Assembly (NCBI GenBank): GCA_900546465.1
Contig: URCX01000003.1
Location: 1-31,344, forward strand
Origin: an uncultured Bacteroidota bacterium
Lineage (GTDB): Bacteria; Bacteroidota; Bacteroidia; Bacteroidales; P3
Direction: 5' to 3'
DNA: 31,344 nucleotides
Shown: in pieces, positions 7,271 to 15,682 of the stretch
Layout: every line of letters begins with the position of its first letter
How positions within the stretch are numbered: position 1 is the stretch's first letter
Notes under the pieces: model-generated
Database searches by the model: none
Seen by the model: the letters and a program-made list of their open reading frames with translations, nothing else
Told to the model about the DNA's origin: nothing
Translations under genes and position numbers: made by a program

Positions 7271-8908
7271 TTACAATCCTAAAACCTTTTTGCCTTGGTT
7301 ATATCTTATATCCTTAGGTATTCCGAGACTGTTTATTTTGTCCAATGATTTTTGAAGGGCAGGACGAATTTTTCCATTCTTTTCCGAATAAGCCTTTGCC
7401 TCTGCCAAATCACCCATGCCTTCGACTTCCAATATCTTGGCAGCCCAAGCGTTTATTGCTCCCATTGCATTATTGAAGTCTATCACATAAAGGCCCTCGT
7501 CGTTTTGACTGAACGCCTTGTGGTCTTCAAGGAAGTTGAAACACATCATGTTTGCGACTCCGTGAGCCGAAGCTGCACCGAACCGAACCGAACGCAAAAT
7601 GCCTGCGATGAATGTTGCTACCGCATCATCTTTGCTTATTCCGCTGATTTCTCCTCTGTCGATAAGACTGCATACCATGTACAATCCCAATATATCAGCC
7701 TTTGCTTCTTCCCAAGAAGAGTAGTAATTTGCCAAAGCTGTTCTTACATTACCCTTTCCATTGATTGTATTCTTTATTCCCAAGCCGTGAGCAACTTCAT
7801 GGAAAGTTACGTTGTAGAAAAACGCATCAAATTTGACATTTTTCAGTTGTTCCTTACTCATGACATTGTCTGCTATCGGTTGTAGGATTGCATCGAACTT
7901 AGCTTTCATGGCATTCTTCAACTGCAAACGTCTTGCTCCTTTCTTCAACTGCACTCTTTCATCGTTAGGAAGGTTGATTGCTATGGTTTTGCTGCCCGCA
8001 TTGCAATCTCCTGCATAGAATATTACATCATATACGTTAAGGTCGGATTCCGTGCCGGGAACTTCTTTCTTGAATTTTTCATCACAAGGTAAGCCCTTTT
8101 GCAATTCCGGCAACATGGCAGTGAATTTGGCAAGTTTTCCGCTCTCTTGCTCGTCTTTAACCAAAACAAAGGCTTCGTATGCAGCTTTTGTGCCAAAAAG
8201 ACGGTCCTCATAATTCTCAATAGGTCCCACAACAAAATCCAATTTGCTGTTCTTCATATCCATCCAAGCCATGTCGGAAGCAAAGTAATCGTCTGTCTCG
8301 AAAGCTTTCTTTCTTTCTTTCAAATAGTTTTTCAAACCTGCGTCTTCGGCAAGAGCAATCGCTTTATCCAATAAAGCACATACATTTTGGATTTGCTCTT
8401 TGTATTCTTCTCTATACCATTTCACAATAAGTTTTCCCTCCTGATCTCTTCTCAAAACGGTATAAAGACTGTTCTTGTTCTTATCCTTCAAGGCATCAAA
8501 CTCCTCTTTCGTCATATCCTTAGGGTAAAAGCATGCACCAAGCGGCTTTTCTCCGAAACCGCTCACAAAAGGCTTCATATCGTTAAGCCTTTCCCAAGGA
8601 CCGTAGTTAATCATCGCAAACTGTTTTACGTATTCGTCCTTTATGGTATCCATATCGGCTTTATTTCCATAGGACTGTTGCCAAAACAAATCGTCCATTA
8701 TTTTGGCGATGTCAAGGAATATTCCCACCAATTCCTTTTCCTTAGGTGTCAGTTTGCTCAAATCCGTAGTCAAATCCACAGGAGCAAATTCTTCAACTTT
8801 TACCTGCATTTCCGATTTCTTTTCTGCTTGATTTTCGTTGCCATTCTTGCCGCAACCGGCGAAGAAAAGACAACTCAAAGTCAAGATTGTCAACAATTTT
8901 CTCTTCAT
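7271..8908 (-). CDS. M49-family (dipeptidyl-peptidase III-like) zinc peptidase, lipoprotein
   Basis: I chose the ATG at 8908 (545 aa); an in-frame TTG at 8920 would add 4 residues. The N-terminus is a lipoprotein signal with lipobox LFFAGC (Cys19). The zinc site is HEVAH at residues 370-374, with the third ligand expected in EEAKAD (400-405). DPP III enzymes normally have the hexapeptide HExxGH with EEC(R/K)AE. Here it is a pentapeptide HExxH, as in the M49-like part of plant Nudix proteins and some bacterial M49 members. The first 360 residues match the expected mixed domain. The likely role is cleavage of peptides at the cell envelope, but exact specificity (dipeptidyl release or not) is inference. 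gpsA follows after 6 bp. Confidence 0.85.
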   Translation of the reverse strand: MKRKLLTILTLSCLFFAGCGKNGNENQAEKKSEMQVKVEEFAPVDLTTDLSKLTPKEKELVGIFLDIAKIMDDLFWQQSYGNKADMDTIKDEYVKQFAMINYGPWERLNDMKPFVSGFGEKPLGACFYPKDMTKEEFDALKDKNKNSLYTVLRRDQEGKLIVKWYREEYKEQIQNVCALLDKAIALAEDAGLKNYLKERKKAFETDDYFASDMAWMDMKNSKLDFVVGPIENYEDRLFGTKAAYEAFVLVKDEQESGKLAKFTAMLPELQKGLPCDEKFKKEVPGTESDLNVYDVIFYAGDCNAGSKTIAINLPNDERVQLKKGARRLQLKNAMKAKFDAILQPIADNVMSKEQLKNVKFDAFFYNVTFHEVAHGLGIKNTINGKGNVRTALANYYSSWEEAKADILGLYMVCSLIDRGEISGISKDDAVATFIAGILRSVRFGAASAHGVANMMCFNFLEDHKAFSQNDEGLYVIDFNNAMGAINAWAAKILEVEGMGDLAEAKAYSEKNGKIRPALQKSLDKINSLGIPKDIRYNQGKKVLGL

Positions 8909-8951
8909 TTCTTCAATCAATATTAGTGAATAAAATACTTAAAATCAAATG

Positions 8952-8959
8952 CGAAGATA
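8952..8959 (-). promoter_or_regulatory. probable promoter -7 box for the M49 peptidase-gpsA unit
   Basis: On the minus strand this reads TATCTTCG, one mismatch from TAnnTTTG. It lies 43 bp upstream of the chosen ATG. No convincing -33 box is visible. Confidence 0.4.
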
Positions 8960-9094
8960 CTACAATTTGGCGTATTCGTCGGGAATTTGAAGTAAAAGTC
9001 ATTTCGGCAAGTCAAACAACAATCTAATTCAGTACTTGATAATTGCCTGAATGTCAGTCTGAAACATTCGATTTTCTTACTGTTTCAACAAAAG

Positions 9095-9179
9095 GCCGTT
9101 TCAGCATTAACGAATCGGCGTTTCGTGAAATTCTTACGGCGTTTCAATTTCGTGAATCGGCGTTTTATTTTCACTTGTT
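9095..9179. repeat. 21-bp-period intergenic repeat array, copy B (4 units)
   Basis: Units start at 9096, 9117, 9138 and 9159, with cores CCGTTTC, GGCGTTTC, GGCGTTTC and GGCGTTTT and a consistent 21-bp step. Variable middles are T-rich and several units end in CGAATC or TGAATC. It lies in the 424-bp spacer between the divergent M49 peptidase and TolC-like genes, more than 100 bp from either promoter. The rest of the spacer holds the two promoters and the 13-bp direct repeat at 9217-9250. Confidence 0.65.
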
Positions 9180-9216
9180 CCCAAACGGAGGTGGAGAATT
9201 ATGGAATCGAACTTGA

Positions 9217-9250
9217 ATTTGGTCGATTGGATTGGTTATTTGGTCGATTG
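9217..9250. promoter_or_regulatory. perfect 13-bp direct repeat, candidate LytTR operator
   Basis: ATTTGGTCGATTG occurs at 9217-9229 and again, without mismatch, at 9238-9250. The start-to-start distance is 21 bp, two helical turns. It ends 24 bp upstream of the -33 box of the efflux operon promoter. LytTR-family regulators bind pairs of direct repeats with this spacing, and the last gene of the operon encodes a LytTR regulator. The link is inference; the repeat itself is seen. Confidence 0.45.
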
Positions 9251-9273
9251 CTTATAGAGACTTGCCGATAAGA

Positions 9274-9306
9274 TTTGCTTTCCGCATCAATGGGGTTGTA
9301 ATTTTG
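9274..9306 (+). promoter_or_regulatory. efflux operon promoter (TTTG-N21-TAATTTTG)
   Basis: TTTG at 9274-9277 and TAATTTTG at 9299-9306 match the Bacteroidetes -33 and -7 consensus, with a 21-bp spacer. The start codon of the TolC-like gene follows 26 bp after the -7 box. The direct repeat at 9217-9250 lies just upstream, as expected for an activator site. Confidence 0.6.
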
Positions 9307-9332
9307 CTGTCAGAAATCAGAAAGATAAGAAA

Positions 9333-10646
9333 ATGATGAAATCTTGGAAAGGAATTTGTTTTTATTTGGGTTTTGTTTGGTTTTGCGTTGCAGTCCTCAC
9401 AGACCGGAGTGCTTTCTCGCAAAGTTCTCCGTGGTCTTTGGAGGACTGCATTTCTTATGCAAAGGAGAACAATCTCAATGTACGCAGGTCGTATCTTAAA
9501 ACTCTTGTACAGGAGGAAGATTATTTGCAATCTCGTTCGCAATTACTTCCTGAGGTCGGCTTCAATACCGCTCAGAACCTTTCTTATACGAATAAGAGTG
9601 CTACGAGTGTTTACAGCGGTACTTATGATTTGTCCGCTTCTTGGAGTTTGACTTGCGGTAAATTGCTTAATGATATAAAGCAAAAGGATTTGTCCCGTAA
9701 GATTGCTCAAACGGATTATCTCACAACGCAGGACGAGATAATGCTTTCTATTGTTCAGGCGTATGTGGAGTGTCTTTACGCTCGGGAAGCCCTGAAAACC
9801 AACGAAGCATCGCTATTGCTTTCGGACAGTTTGCTGAAACGTGCAGAGAAAATGTTTGAAATGGGAAGTATTTCACAGGTGGATTTGTCTCTTTTCTCCA
9901 ATCAGAAGGCGAATTACCAATATCAGAAAGTGCAGGCGGAGAATACTCTTGCCAAAAGCAAATTGGCATTGAAGCAATTATTGGAATTAAAGGAAGATGT
10001 GGAAATTGCGGATATGGAAGTGTCGGAGGATTATGTGATGAGTCCTGTTCTTTCAACGGAATATGTGTATAACAAGGCTATTGGTTTTGTACCTCAACTT
10101 ATGACGGCTCAACAGAATTCCGAATTGGCTTCTTTGGCTTTGAAAAGTGCCAAGTTGTCTTATCTTCCAACTTTCAGATTTTCGGCAGGCGTGAATACAG
10201 GACATAACAGTTCCTCTTCCCTTTCATTGGCAAAGCAGTTGGAAAGTTCATTCTATGAGAATATAGGTTTGAACATAAGTATTCCGATTTATTCCAAACG
10301 AAGTAATAAAACAGCTGTGAACACAGCAAAAATCAATATGCTGCAACAAGAAAACGAATTGGAGATGGTGAAAAAGGATCTTTATAAAACCATAGATGAA
10401 TTGCGTTTGGAATTGCTCAATTATCAATCTTCATTGACAGCAGCAAAGGTCGGATTGGAAGCCTCCGAAGAAAGTTATAAGTTGGTAAGCAAACAATTCG
10501 ATTTGGGTTTGAAAACAACCTTTGAACTGTTGAGTCAGAGCAATGATTTATTCTCTGCGAAACAAAATGTATTGCAAACCAAGTATCAGGCTTTGATAAG
10601 AATCTTATTGTTGAAATATTATGGAAATGAGGAGGTGAAAATATGA
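9333..10646 (+). CDS. TolC-family outer-membrane efflux protein
   Basis: This 437-aa protein is an outer-membrane factor forming the exit channel of a tripartite pump. A signal peptide covers about residues 1-30 (ending near SAFSQSS). The mature part starts with WSLEDCISYAKENN, the standard opening helix of OMF proteins. Two OEP repeats follow, about residues 35-215 and 245-435, rich in long amphipathic helices (for example the KRAEKMFEMGSISQVDLSL segment). It is the first gene of the operon, and its stop overlaps the ATG of the adaptor gene by 4 bp (ATGA). A second Met directly follows the first, so the start is certain to within one codon. Confidence 0.92.
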   Translation: MMKSWKGICFYLGFVWFCVAVLTDRSAFSQSSPWSLEDCISYAKENNLNVRRSYLKTLVQEEDYLQSRSQLLPEVGFNTAQNLSYTNKSATSVYSGTYDLSASWSLTCGKLLNDIKQKDLSRKIAQTDYLTTQDEIMLSIVQAYVECLYAREALKTNEASLLLSDSLLKRAEKMFEMGSISQVDLSLFSNQKANYQYQKVQAENTLAKSKLALKQLLELKEDVEIADMEVSEDYVMSPVLSTEYVYNKAIGFVPQLMTAQQNSELASLALKSAKLSYLPTFRFSAGVNTGHNSSSSLSLAKQLESSFYENIGLNISIPIYSKRSNKTAVNTAKINMLQQENELEMVKKDLYKTIDELRLELLNYQSSLTAAKVGLEASEESYKLVSKQFDLGLKTTFELLSQSNDLFSAKQNVLQTKYQALIRILLLKYYGNEEVKI

Positions 10647-11845
10647 AATCCAAGAAGAAAAAAGTAATTGTAATAGGAGTTGTCGTGATTTTGGTTGCAG
10701 TATCGACCATATTGATTTTCGGACGCGGCAAAAAACAACCCAAGGTGGCTTTACAACAAGTGGCAGTCGGTATTGCCGATATAAGCAGCTATATTTCTGC
10801 TACGGGGACAATAGAACCGACCAACAAGGTCGAAGTGGGAACACAGGTATCGGGTAAAATAGAAACCCTATACGTAGATTATAATTCGGTTGTCAAAAAA
10901 GGTCAGGTGCTTGCAGAATTGGACAGAGAGAACCTGCAAAACGAATTAACGGCAAAACAGAACAATTTGGAAAGTGCAAAAACGGAGTATGAGTATAAGA
11001 AGAAAAATCATGAGCGTAACAAGGCTTTGCATGAGCAAAAACTGATAAGCGATAGTGAATATGAAACATCTCTTTACGAGTATTCCAAAGCCTTGACCAA
11101 TTATAAGACGGCTCAGACCGAGTTGGCAAAAAGCAAAACCAATCTTGCTTATGCCACCATTTACTCTCCCATTGACGGAGTTGTTATTTCAAGAGCGGTG
11201 GAACAGGGACAGACTGTTGCAGCCTCATTCTCCACGCCAACATTGTTTACTATTGCTCAGGATTTGACCCAAATGCAGGTTGTGGCAGACGTTGACGAGG
11301 CCGACATCGGGCAGGTTAAAGAGGGACAAAGGGTTACTTTCACTGTTGATGCGTATCCTGATGAGGTATTTGATGGAAAAGTAAAACAGGTACGCTTGGA
11401 AGCAACGACCACATCAAACGTTGTAACATACGCATGCGTAATAGACGCTCCCAATGCAGAAGGCAAGCTTATGCCCGGATTGACGGCGAATGTGAATATT
11501 TATACCAATGAAAGCAAGGGCGTGTTGAGTATTCCGACCAAGGCTCTAAGTTTTACTCCTCCTGCCGATTTATTAGGCAAGGACTATACGATAGAAGCAG
11601 TAATGGACGATAAAATCGGTAAACATGTGTGGGTATTGCAAGGAAAGAGGCTTTATGCAAAACAAGTCAAAGTCGGAATGAGCGGCGGCGGTTTGACGGA
11701 AGTCGTTTCCGGCTTGAAGCAGGGCGAAAAGGTAGTTGGCGGACTTGAAACCTCATTAAGTACAATGCCTAAGGCAGACGAACAAGGTGCGAAAGGGGCT
11801 TTTTCGATGCCACGTCCGGGAGATAAGAAAAAGAAACAAAGGTAA
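10643..11845 (+). CDS. MacA-like periplasmic adaptor (membrane fusion protein)
   Basis: The 400-aa adaptor begins with a basic patch and one membrane segment (about residues 6-28), so it is anchored in the inner membrane. A first biotinyl-lipoyl half (ATGTIEPTNKVEVGTQVSGKI, about 52-72) leads into a coiled-coil hairpin (about 95-165), then the second lipoyl half (ATIYSPIDGVVISRAVEQGQTV), a beta-barrel domain and a membrane-proximal domain. This order is that of MacA/HlyD adaptors bridging MacB and TolC. The tail is basic (GDKKKKQR). It overlaps the TolC-like gene by 4 bp and precedes the ATPase gene by 35 bp. Confidence 0.92.
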   Translation: MKSKKKKVIVIGVVVILVAVSTILIFGRGKKQPKVALQQVAVGIADISSYISATGTIEPTNKVEVGTQVSGKIETLYVDYNSVVKKGQVLAELDRENLQNELTAKQNNLESAKTEYEYKKKNHERNKALHEQKLISDSEYETSLYEYSKALTNYKTAQTELAKSKTNLAYATIYSPIDGVVISRAVEQGQTVAASFSTPTLFTIAQDLTQMQVVADVDEADIGQVKEGQRVTFTVDAYPDEVFDGKVKQVRLEATTTSNVVTYACVIDAPNAEGKLMPGLTANVNIYTNESKGVLSIPTKALSFTPPADLLGKDYTIEAVMDDKIGKHVWVLQGKRLYAKQVKVGMSGGGLTEVVSGLKQGEKVVGGLETSLSTMPKADEQGAKGAFSMPRPGDKKKKQR

Positions 11846-11880
11846 GCCTGATGGCAATCGTTTAATTTCAATGTGCAGAC

Positions 11881-12582
11881 ATGAAAATAATAGAGTTAAA
11901 AGGTTTGAAGAAATATTTCTTTGTCGGAGGAGAAACAGTAAAAGCTCTGAAAGGCATAGATTTCTCAATAGAACAAGGAGAGTTCGTTACTATAATGGGC
12001 AAGAGTGGTTCAGGCAAATCCACTTTGTTGAACATACTCGGCTGTTTGGACGTGGCAAGCGAAGGTGACTATTTCTTAGACGGAGTAGATGTAAGAAAGA
12101 TGAGCAAGGATGAAAGAGCAGTGTTGAGAAACCGAAAAATAGGTTTTGTGTTTCAGTCCTATAATCTTCTTGCAAAGACAACCTCCTTGGAAAATGTGGA
12201 ATTGCCTTTGATGTACAACTCTTCATATGATAGGAATCAAAGGAAAGAACTTGCAACAGAGGCTTTGAAGATGGTCGGATTGGAACAGAGAATTTACCAT
12301 AAATCCAATCAGATGTCAGGAGGACAACAACAAAGAGTTGCAATAGCAAGAGCATTGGTCAACAGTCCTGTGATGATTCTTGCGGACGAAGCAACGGGAA
12401 ATCTTGATACCAAGACATCGTTTGAGATACTTGCTTTATTCCAACGTTTACACTCTCAGGGGTGTACTATTGTCTTTGTAACCCATAATCCCGAGATAGC
12501 ACTCTATTCGACCCGCAATATAGTTTTGCAAGACGGAGAAGTGATAGAGGACAGCGTCAATAAGGACAGAAAAATCCTGTAA
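11881..12582 (+). CDS. MacB-type ABC transporter ATP-binding protein
   Basis: The 233-aa protein is a stand-alone nucleotide-binding domain of the MacB/LolD type. It has Walker A GKSGSGKST (residues 40-48), a Q-loop in VFQSYNLLAKTTS, signature SGGQQQRVAIARAL, Walker B MILADEATGNLD and the H-loop FVTHNPEIA. In Escherichia coli MacB the ATPase and permease are one chain; here they are separate genes, as is common in Bacteroidetes and Gram-positives. ATP hydrolysis outside the membrane would drive periplasmic substrate extrusion through the TolC-like channel. LolD is the main alternative, but the neighbours favour an export pump. Confidence 0.92.
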   Translation: MKIIELKGLKKYFFVGGETVKALKGIDFSIEQGEFVTIMGKSGSGKSTLLNILGCLDVASEGDYFLDGVDVRKMSKDERAVLRNRKIGFVFQSYNLLAKTTSLENVELPLMYNSSYDRNQRKELATEALKMVGLEQRIYHKSNQMSGGQQQRVAIARALVNSPVMILADEATGNLDTKTSFEILALFQRLHSQGCTIVFVTHNPEIALYSTRNIVLQDGEVIEDSVNKDRKIL

Positions 12583-12607
12583 AGAATAACGAAAAACAAG
12601 CGATATT

Positions 12608-13831
12608 ATGATAGAGAATCTTATAAGCATAGCTTTGAAGGCTTTGAACAATAATAAAATGAGATGTTTCCTTACAATGCTTGGTATTATCATAGGAGTT
12701 TGTTCCGTGATAGTGATGTTGGCGATAGGACAAGGAAGCAAGGAAAGCATAAAAGAACAAGTCAGTGAGATGGGAAGTAACATGATTATGCTACACCCTG
12801 GAAATATGAAAAGAGGTGGAGTCGCTCAAAGTTCTTCTTCCATGCAAAGTTTGAAGTTGAAAGATTATGAAGACCTGAAAGAAGAATGTATGTACATAAC
12901 CGCAATTTCTCCGATAGTGAACGGAAGCGGTCAGTTGGTATATGGTTCAAATAATCACCCTTGTTCTGTTACGGGTTGCAACGAAGACTATCTGAAAATA
13001 CGTTGCTACAATATAGCAAGCGGCGAGATGTTTTCATCTCAGGATATAACATCTGCAGCAAAAGTCTGTGTTGTGGGTAAAACCGTGGTCGATAAGTTAT
13101 TTACCTCTTCGGAAGAGCCGATAGGTAAGATTATCCGTTATGGAACAATTCCTTTAACAATCGTCGGGGTTTTGGAAAGCAAGGGATATAACTCAATGGG
13201 ACAGGATCAGGACGATTGTGTGATTGCTCCTTACACCACAATACAAAAGCGGGTTCTTGCAATTACTCATTTGCAAAGCATAATAGCTTCCGCAATAAGC
13301 GAAGACATGACGGAAAATGCCACAGATGAAATGAGAACAATACTGAGAAGAAACCATAAAATCACAACCGATGATGAGGATTTGGACGATTTTGAAATCC
13401 GTTCGCAAGAGGAATTGGCTTCAATGATGAATTCGATGAGTGATACCATGACAGTACTTTTGAGTTGTGTCGCAGGAATATCCTTGGTGGTCGGAGGTAT
13501 TGGCATAATGAATATAATGTACGTTTCAGTAACCGAAAGAACAAAAGAAATAGGACTTAGAATGAGCGTTGGTGCCAAAAGTAGAGATATATTATTGCAA
13601 TTCCTTGTGGAGGCTGTGATAATCTCTGTAACCGGTGGATTGATTGGTGTGTTGTCAGGTGTTATCATCTCTTCTCTTATAGCCTTTTTGGGGTCGTGGA
13701 AAGTATCCATATCCGTTTTTTCGATAATTCTGAGTTTTGCAGTCTGCTGTTTCGTCGGCATATTCTTCGGTTGGTATCCTGCAAAGAAGGCTTCACGTCT
13801 CAATCCTATCGAAGCAATAAGATATGAGTGA
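12608..13831 (+). CDS. MacB-type ABC permease (FtsX family)
   Basis: The 407-aa protein has the MacB fold: one N-terminal membrane helix (about residues 20-42, TMLGIIIGVCSVIVMLAIGQGS), a large periplasmic MacB_PCD domain (about 45-270), and a C-terminal FtsX unit of three helices (about 285-310, 335-360, 370-392) ending in WYPAKKASRLNPIEAIRYE. The TERTKEIGLRMSVGAKSRDIL coupling motif is intact. Substrates of such pumps include macrolides, peptides and siderophores; the sequence does not show which. It lies 25 bp after the ATPase gene and overlaps the kinase gene by 8 bp. Confidence 0.92.
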   Translation: MIENLISIALKALNNNKMRCFLTMLGIIIGVCSVIVMLAIGQGSKESIKEQVSEMGSNMIMLHPGNMKRGGVAQSSSSMQSLKLKDYEDLKEECMYITAISPIVNGSGQLVYGSNNHPCSVTGCNEDYLKIRCYNIASGEMFSSQDITSAAKVCVVGKTVVDKLFTSSEEPIGKIIRYGTIPLTIVGVLESKGYNSMGQDQDDCVIAPYTTIQKRVLAITHLQSIIASAISEDMTENATDEMRTILRRNHKITTDDEDLDDFEIRSQEELASMMNSMSDTMTVLLSCVAGISLVVGGIGIMNIMYVSVTERTKEIGLRMSVGAKSRDILLQFLVEAVIISVTGGLIGVLSGVIISSLIAFLGSWKVSISVFSIILSFAVCCFVGIFFGWYPAKKASRLNPIEAIRYE

Positions 13832-14927
13832 TAAACATAAGTCTCGTCCTTTATTTGGGAATAATAAAATGAGAGAAATAAACGTTGAAAAGGAGATGCG
13901 TATGAATGCAAACATAAAAAGGTACGTATATGTGTTCTTGCACATAATCATGTGGGGAATTGTCTTCGCCGGACCTTTCTTTCCCCCTTATCATCCGCAT
14001 ATTAGGGAAAGCGGCTTCATACTTATGCACTTCATTAAGGTAGGAATAATGTGTTGCTTCTTCTATGCAAATTATTTCCTCTTGATAGACAGACTGCTTT
14101 TCAAGAACAGCTTCACACGTTTCTTTGTATTGAATTTGCTTTTTCTCCTTGCATGTTCTTTGCTTACGCATTTCTTGTTCGAGAACATCGCTTCGCATCA
14201 TCATATCGGTTCATTATTGGAAAATATCCTTATGGTGCTTCGCAATTCCATACCTTTGTTGATTGCATTTGCCTTTGCACTGTGTATAAAGTTGAGTTTG
14301 CGATGGTTGGATAATGAAAAGGAAAGAGAAAGAGTTGAAAAATTGAAATCCGAATGCGAATTGAGAAATCTGAAAAACCAACTTAATCCGCACTTCCTTA
14401 TAAATACGTTGAACAATATCTATGTTCTGATAAGTCTTTCGGACAAGAAGGCTCAGGATGCAGTTCTTGCACTAAGCAAATTGTTGAGATATGTCTTGAA
14501 TGTCAACGAATGCAATACCGTTCCTCTCGCTCAGGAAGTGGAATTTCTGAAAAACTATATCGAATTGATGAAATTGCGACAACGAAATGGTGTGCGGGTA
14601 AGTACAAACTTCAATATAAATAACGGAAGCACCAAACAAGTGGCACCGCTTCTTCATATCAGTTTAATAGAAAATGCCTTCAAACATGGCGTAAGTCCTG
14701 ATAAGGATTCCGAAATTGAAATCGACATGAATGAAACTTCTTGCGGAGTGAATTGTATCATAAGAAATACGAACTATCCCAAGACACAGCAGGACAGAAG
14801 CGGCAGCGGAATAGGATTGGAACAGCTTAGCAAACGTTTGGAAGCCCAATACAAGGGAAAATACACATATAAGACAGAAGTGAAAGACGGATACTATATG
14901 GTAGAACTTAATATGGATTTATCATGA
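13824..14927 (+). CDS. LytS-type sensor histidine kinase
   Basis: The 367-aa protein has four predicted membrane segments (about residues 35-55, 65-88, 98-119, 140-160), then a short coiled linker and a His_kinase domain with LKNQLNPHFLINTLNN (His190 as phosphoacceptor). The ATP-binding part shows IENAFKHG and GSGIGLEQLSKRL. No extracellular sensor domain is visible, so sensing may occur in or near the membrane, or through the pump. The start is ambiguous: ATG at 13824 overlaps macB by 8 bp, while ATG at 13902 has a GGAG six bases upstream and begins MNANIKRYVYV. It would phosphorylate the LytTR regulator encoded next (4-bp overlap). Confidence 0.9.
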   Translation: MSDKHKSRPLFGNNKMREINVEKEMRMNANIKRYVYVFLHIIMWGIVFAGPFFPPYHPHIRESGFILMHFIKVGIMCCFFYANYFLLIDRLLFKNSFTRFFVLNLLFLLACSLLTHFLFENIASHHHIGSLLENILMVLRNSIPLLIAFAFALCIKLSLRWLDNEKERERVEKLKSECELRNLKNQLNPHFLINTLNNIYVLISLSDKKAQDAVLALSKLLRYVLNVNECNTVPLAQEVEFLKNYIELMKLRQRNGVRVSTNFNINNGSTKQVAPLLHISLIENAFKHGVSPDKDSEIEIDMNETSCGVNCIIRNTNYPKTQQDRSGSGIGLEQLSKRLEAQYKGKYTYKTEVKDGYYMVELNMDLS

Positions 14928-15667
14928 AGTTGAAATGCGTAGCGATAGATGATGAACCTTTGGCTCTGACTTTGATTGAGAATTACATAAAGCAGACCGC
15001 CTTTTTGGAATTTGTTGGAGGATTTAACTCTGCTGTGGAAAGTCTCTCCGTAATGCAGAAAGAAAAAATCGATATAGTCTTTCTCGACATACAAATGCCC
15101 GGATTGAACGGTATGGAATTTGCAAAGAGTTTGAATGAAGACACAAAAATCATATTCATAACGGCTTTCGACCAATATGCAATAGAAGGATATAAGGTCA
15201 AAACTTATGATTACCTGCTCAAACCGGTATCATATAAGGATTTTTACAGTACTGTAAGCAAGCTCTTTGCCGAAAGAGAAAATCATTCTGTTGTTTCAAC
15301 AGACACTTCCGATGAATTTCTTTTTGTCAAAGCGGAAGGCAAATTCATAAAACTGCGATTTGCAGATATAAGCTACATAGAAGGCGTGAAGGATTATGTC
15401 AATATTCACTTCAAAGACCAAAGCAGGATGCCTTTATTGAGTTTGAACAGAATGAAAAACATGGAAGCAATATTGCCTTCTTCATTTTTCAGAATACATA
15501 AGTCTTTTATCGTAAACGTGGAGGCAATAGACTACATAGAACGCAGTCATGTCATAATAGGACGAGATCGCATACCGATGGGTAACAAATATGTGGATAT
15601 GAAAGCCCTTTCTGTGGAAAAGGTAATTTCTCCCGATAAACTATTGCTCAATTTGAAGACCGAGTAA
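14924..15667 (+). CDS. LytTR-family response regulator
   Basis: The 247-aa protein has a receiver domain (about residues 1-118) with the acidic pair Asp9-Asp10, phosphoacceptor Asp55 in FLDIQMPG, Thr80, and Lys100 in LLKPVS. A LytTR DNA-binding domain follows (about 140-240), with FVKAEGKFIKLRF, ISYIEGVKDYVNIH and FFRIHKSFIVNV. LytTR proteins bind direct repeats as dimers. It ends the operon, translationally coupled to the kinase by a 4-bp overlap. A plausible target is the 13-bp direct repeat at 9217-9250. The next gene converges after 15 bp with no clear terminator between them. Confidence 0.94.
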   Translation: MKLKCVAIDDEPLALTLIENYIKQTAFLEFVGGFNSAVESLSVMQKEKIDIVFLDIQMPGLNGMEFAKSLNEDTKIIFITAFDQYAIEGYKVKTYDYLLKPVSYKDFYSTVSKLFAERENHSVVSTDTSDEFLFVKAEGKFIKLRFADISYIEGVKDYVNIHFKDQSRMPLLSLNRMKNMEAILPSSFFRIHKSFIVNVEAIDYIERSHVIIGRDRIPMGNKYVDMKALSVEKVISPDKLLLNLKTE

Positions 15668-15682
15668 GCGGATTTCAACAGA

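Noticed and set aside
13267..13911. 214-codon open frame antisense to the MacB permease
   Set aside because: It is a shadow of the permease gene with no domain or promoter.
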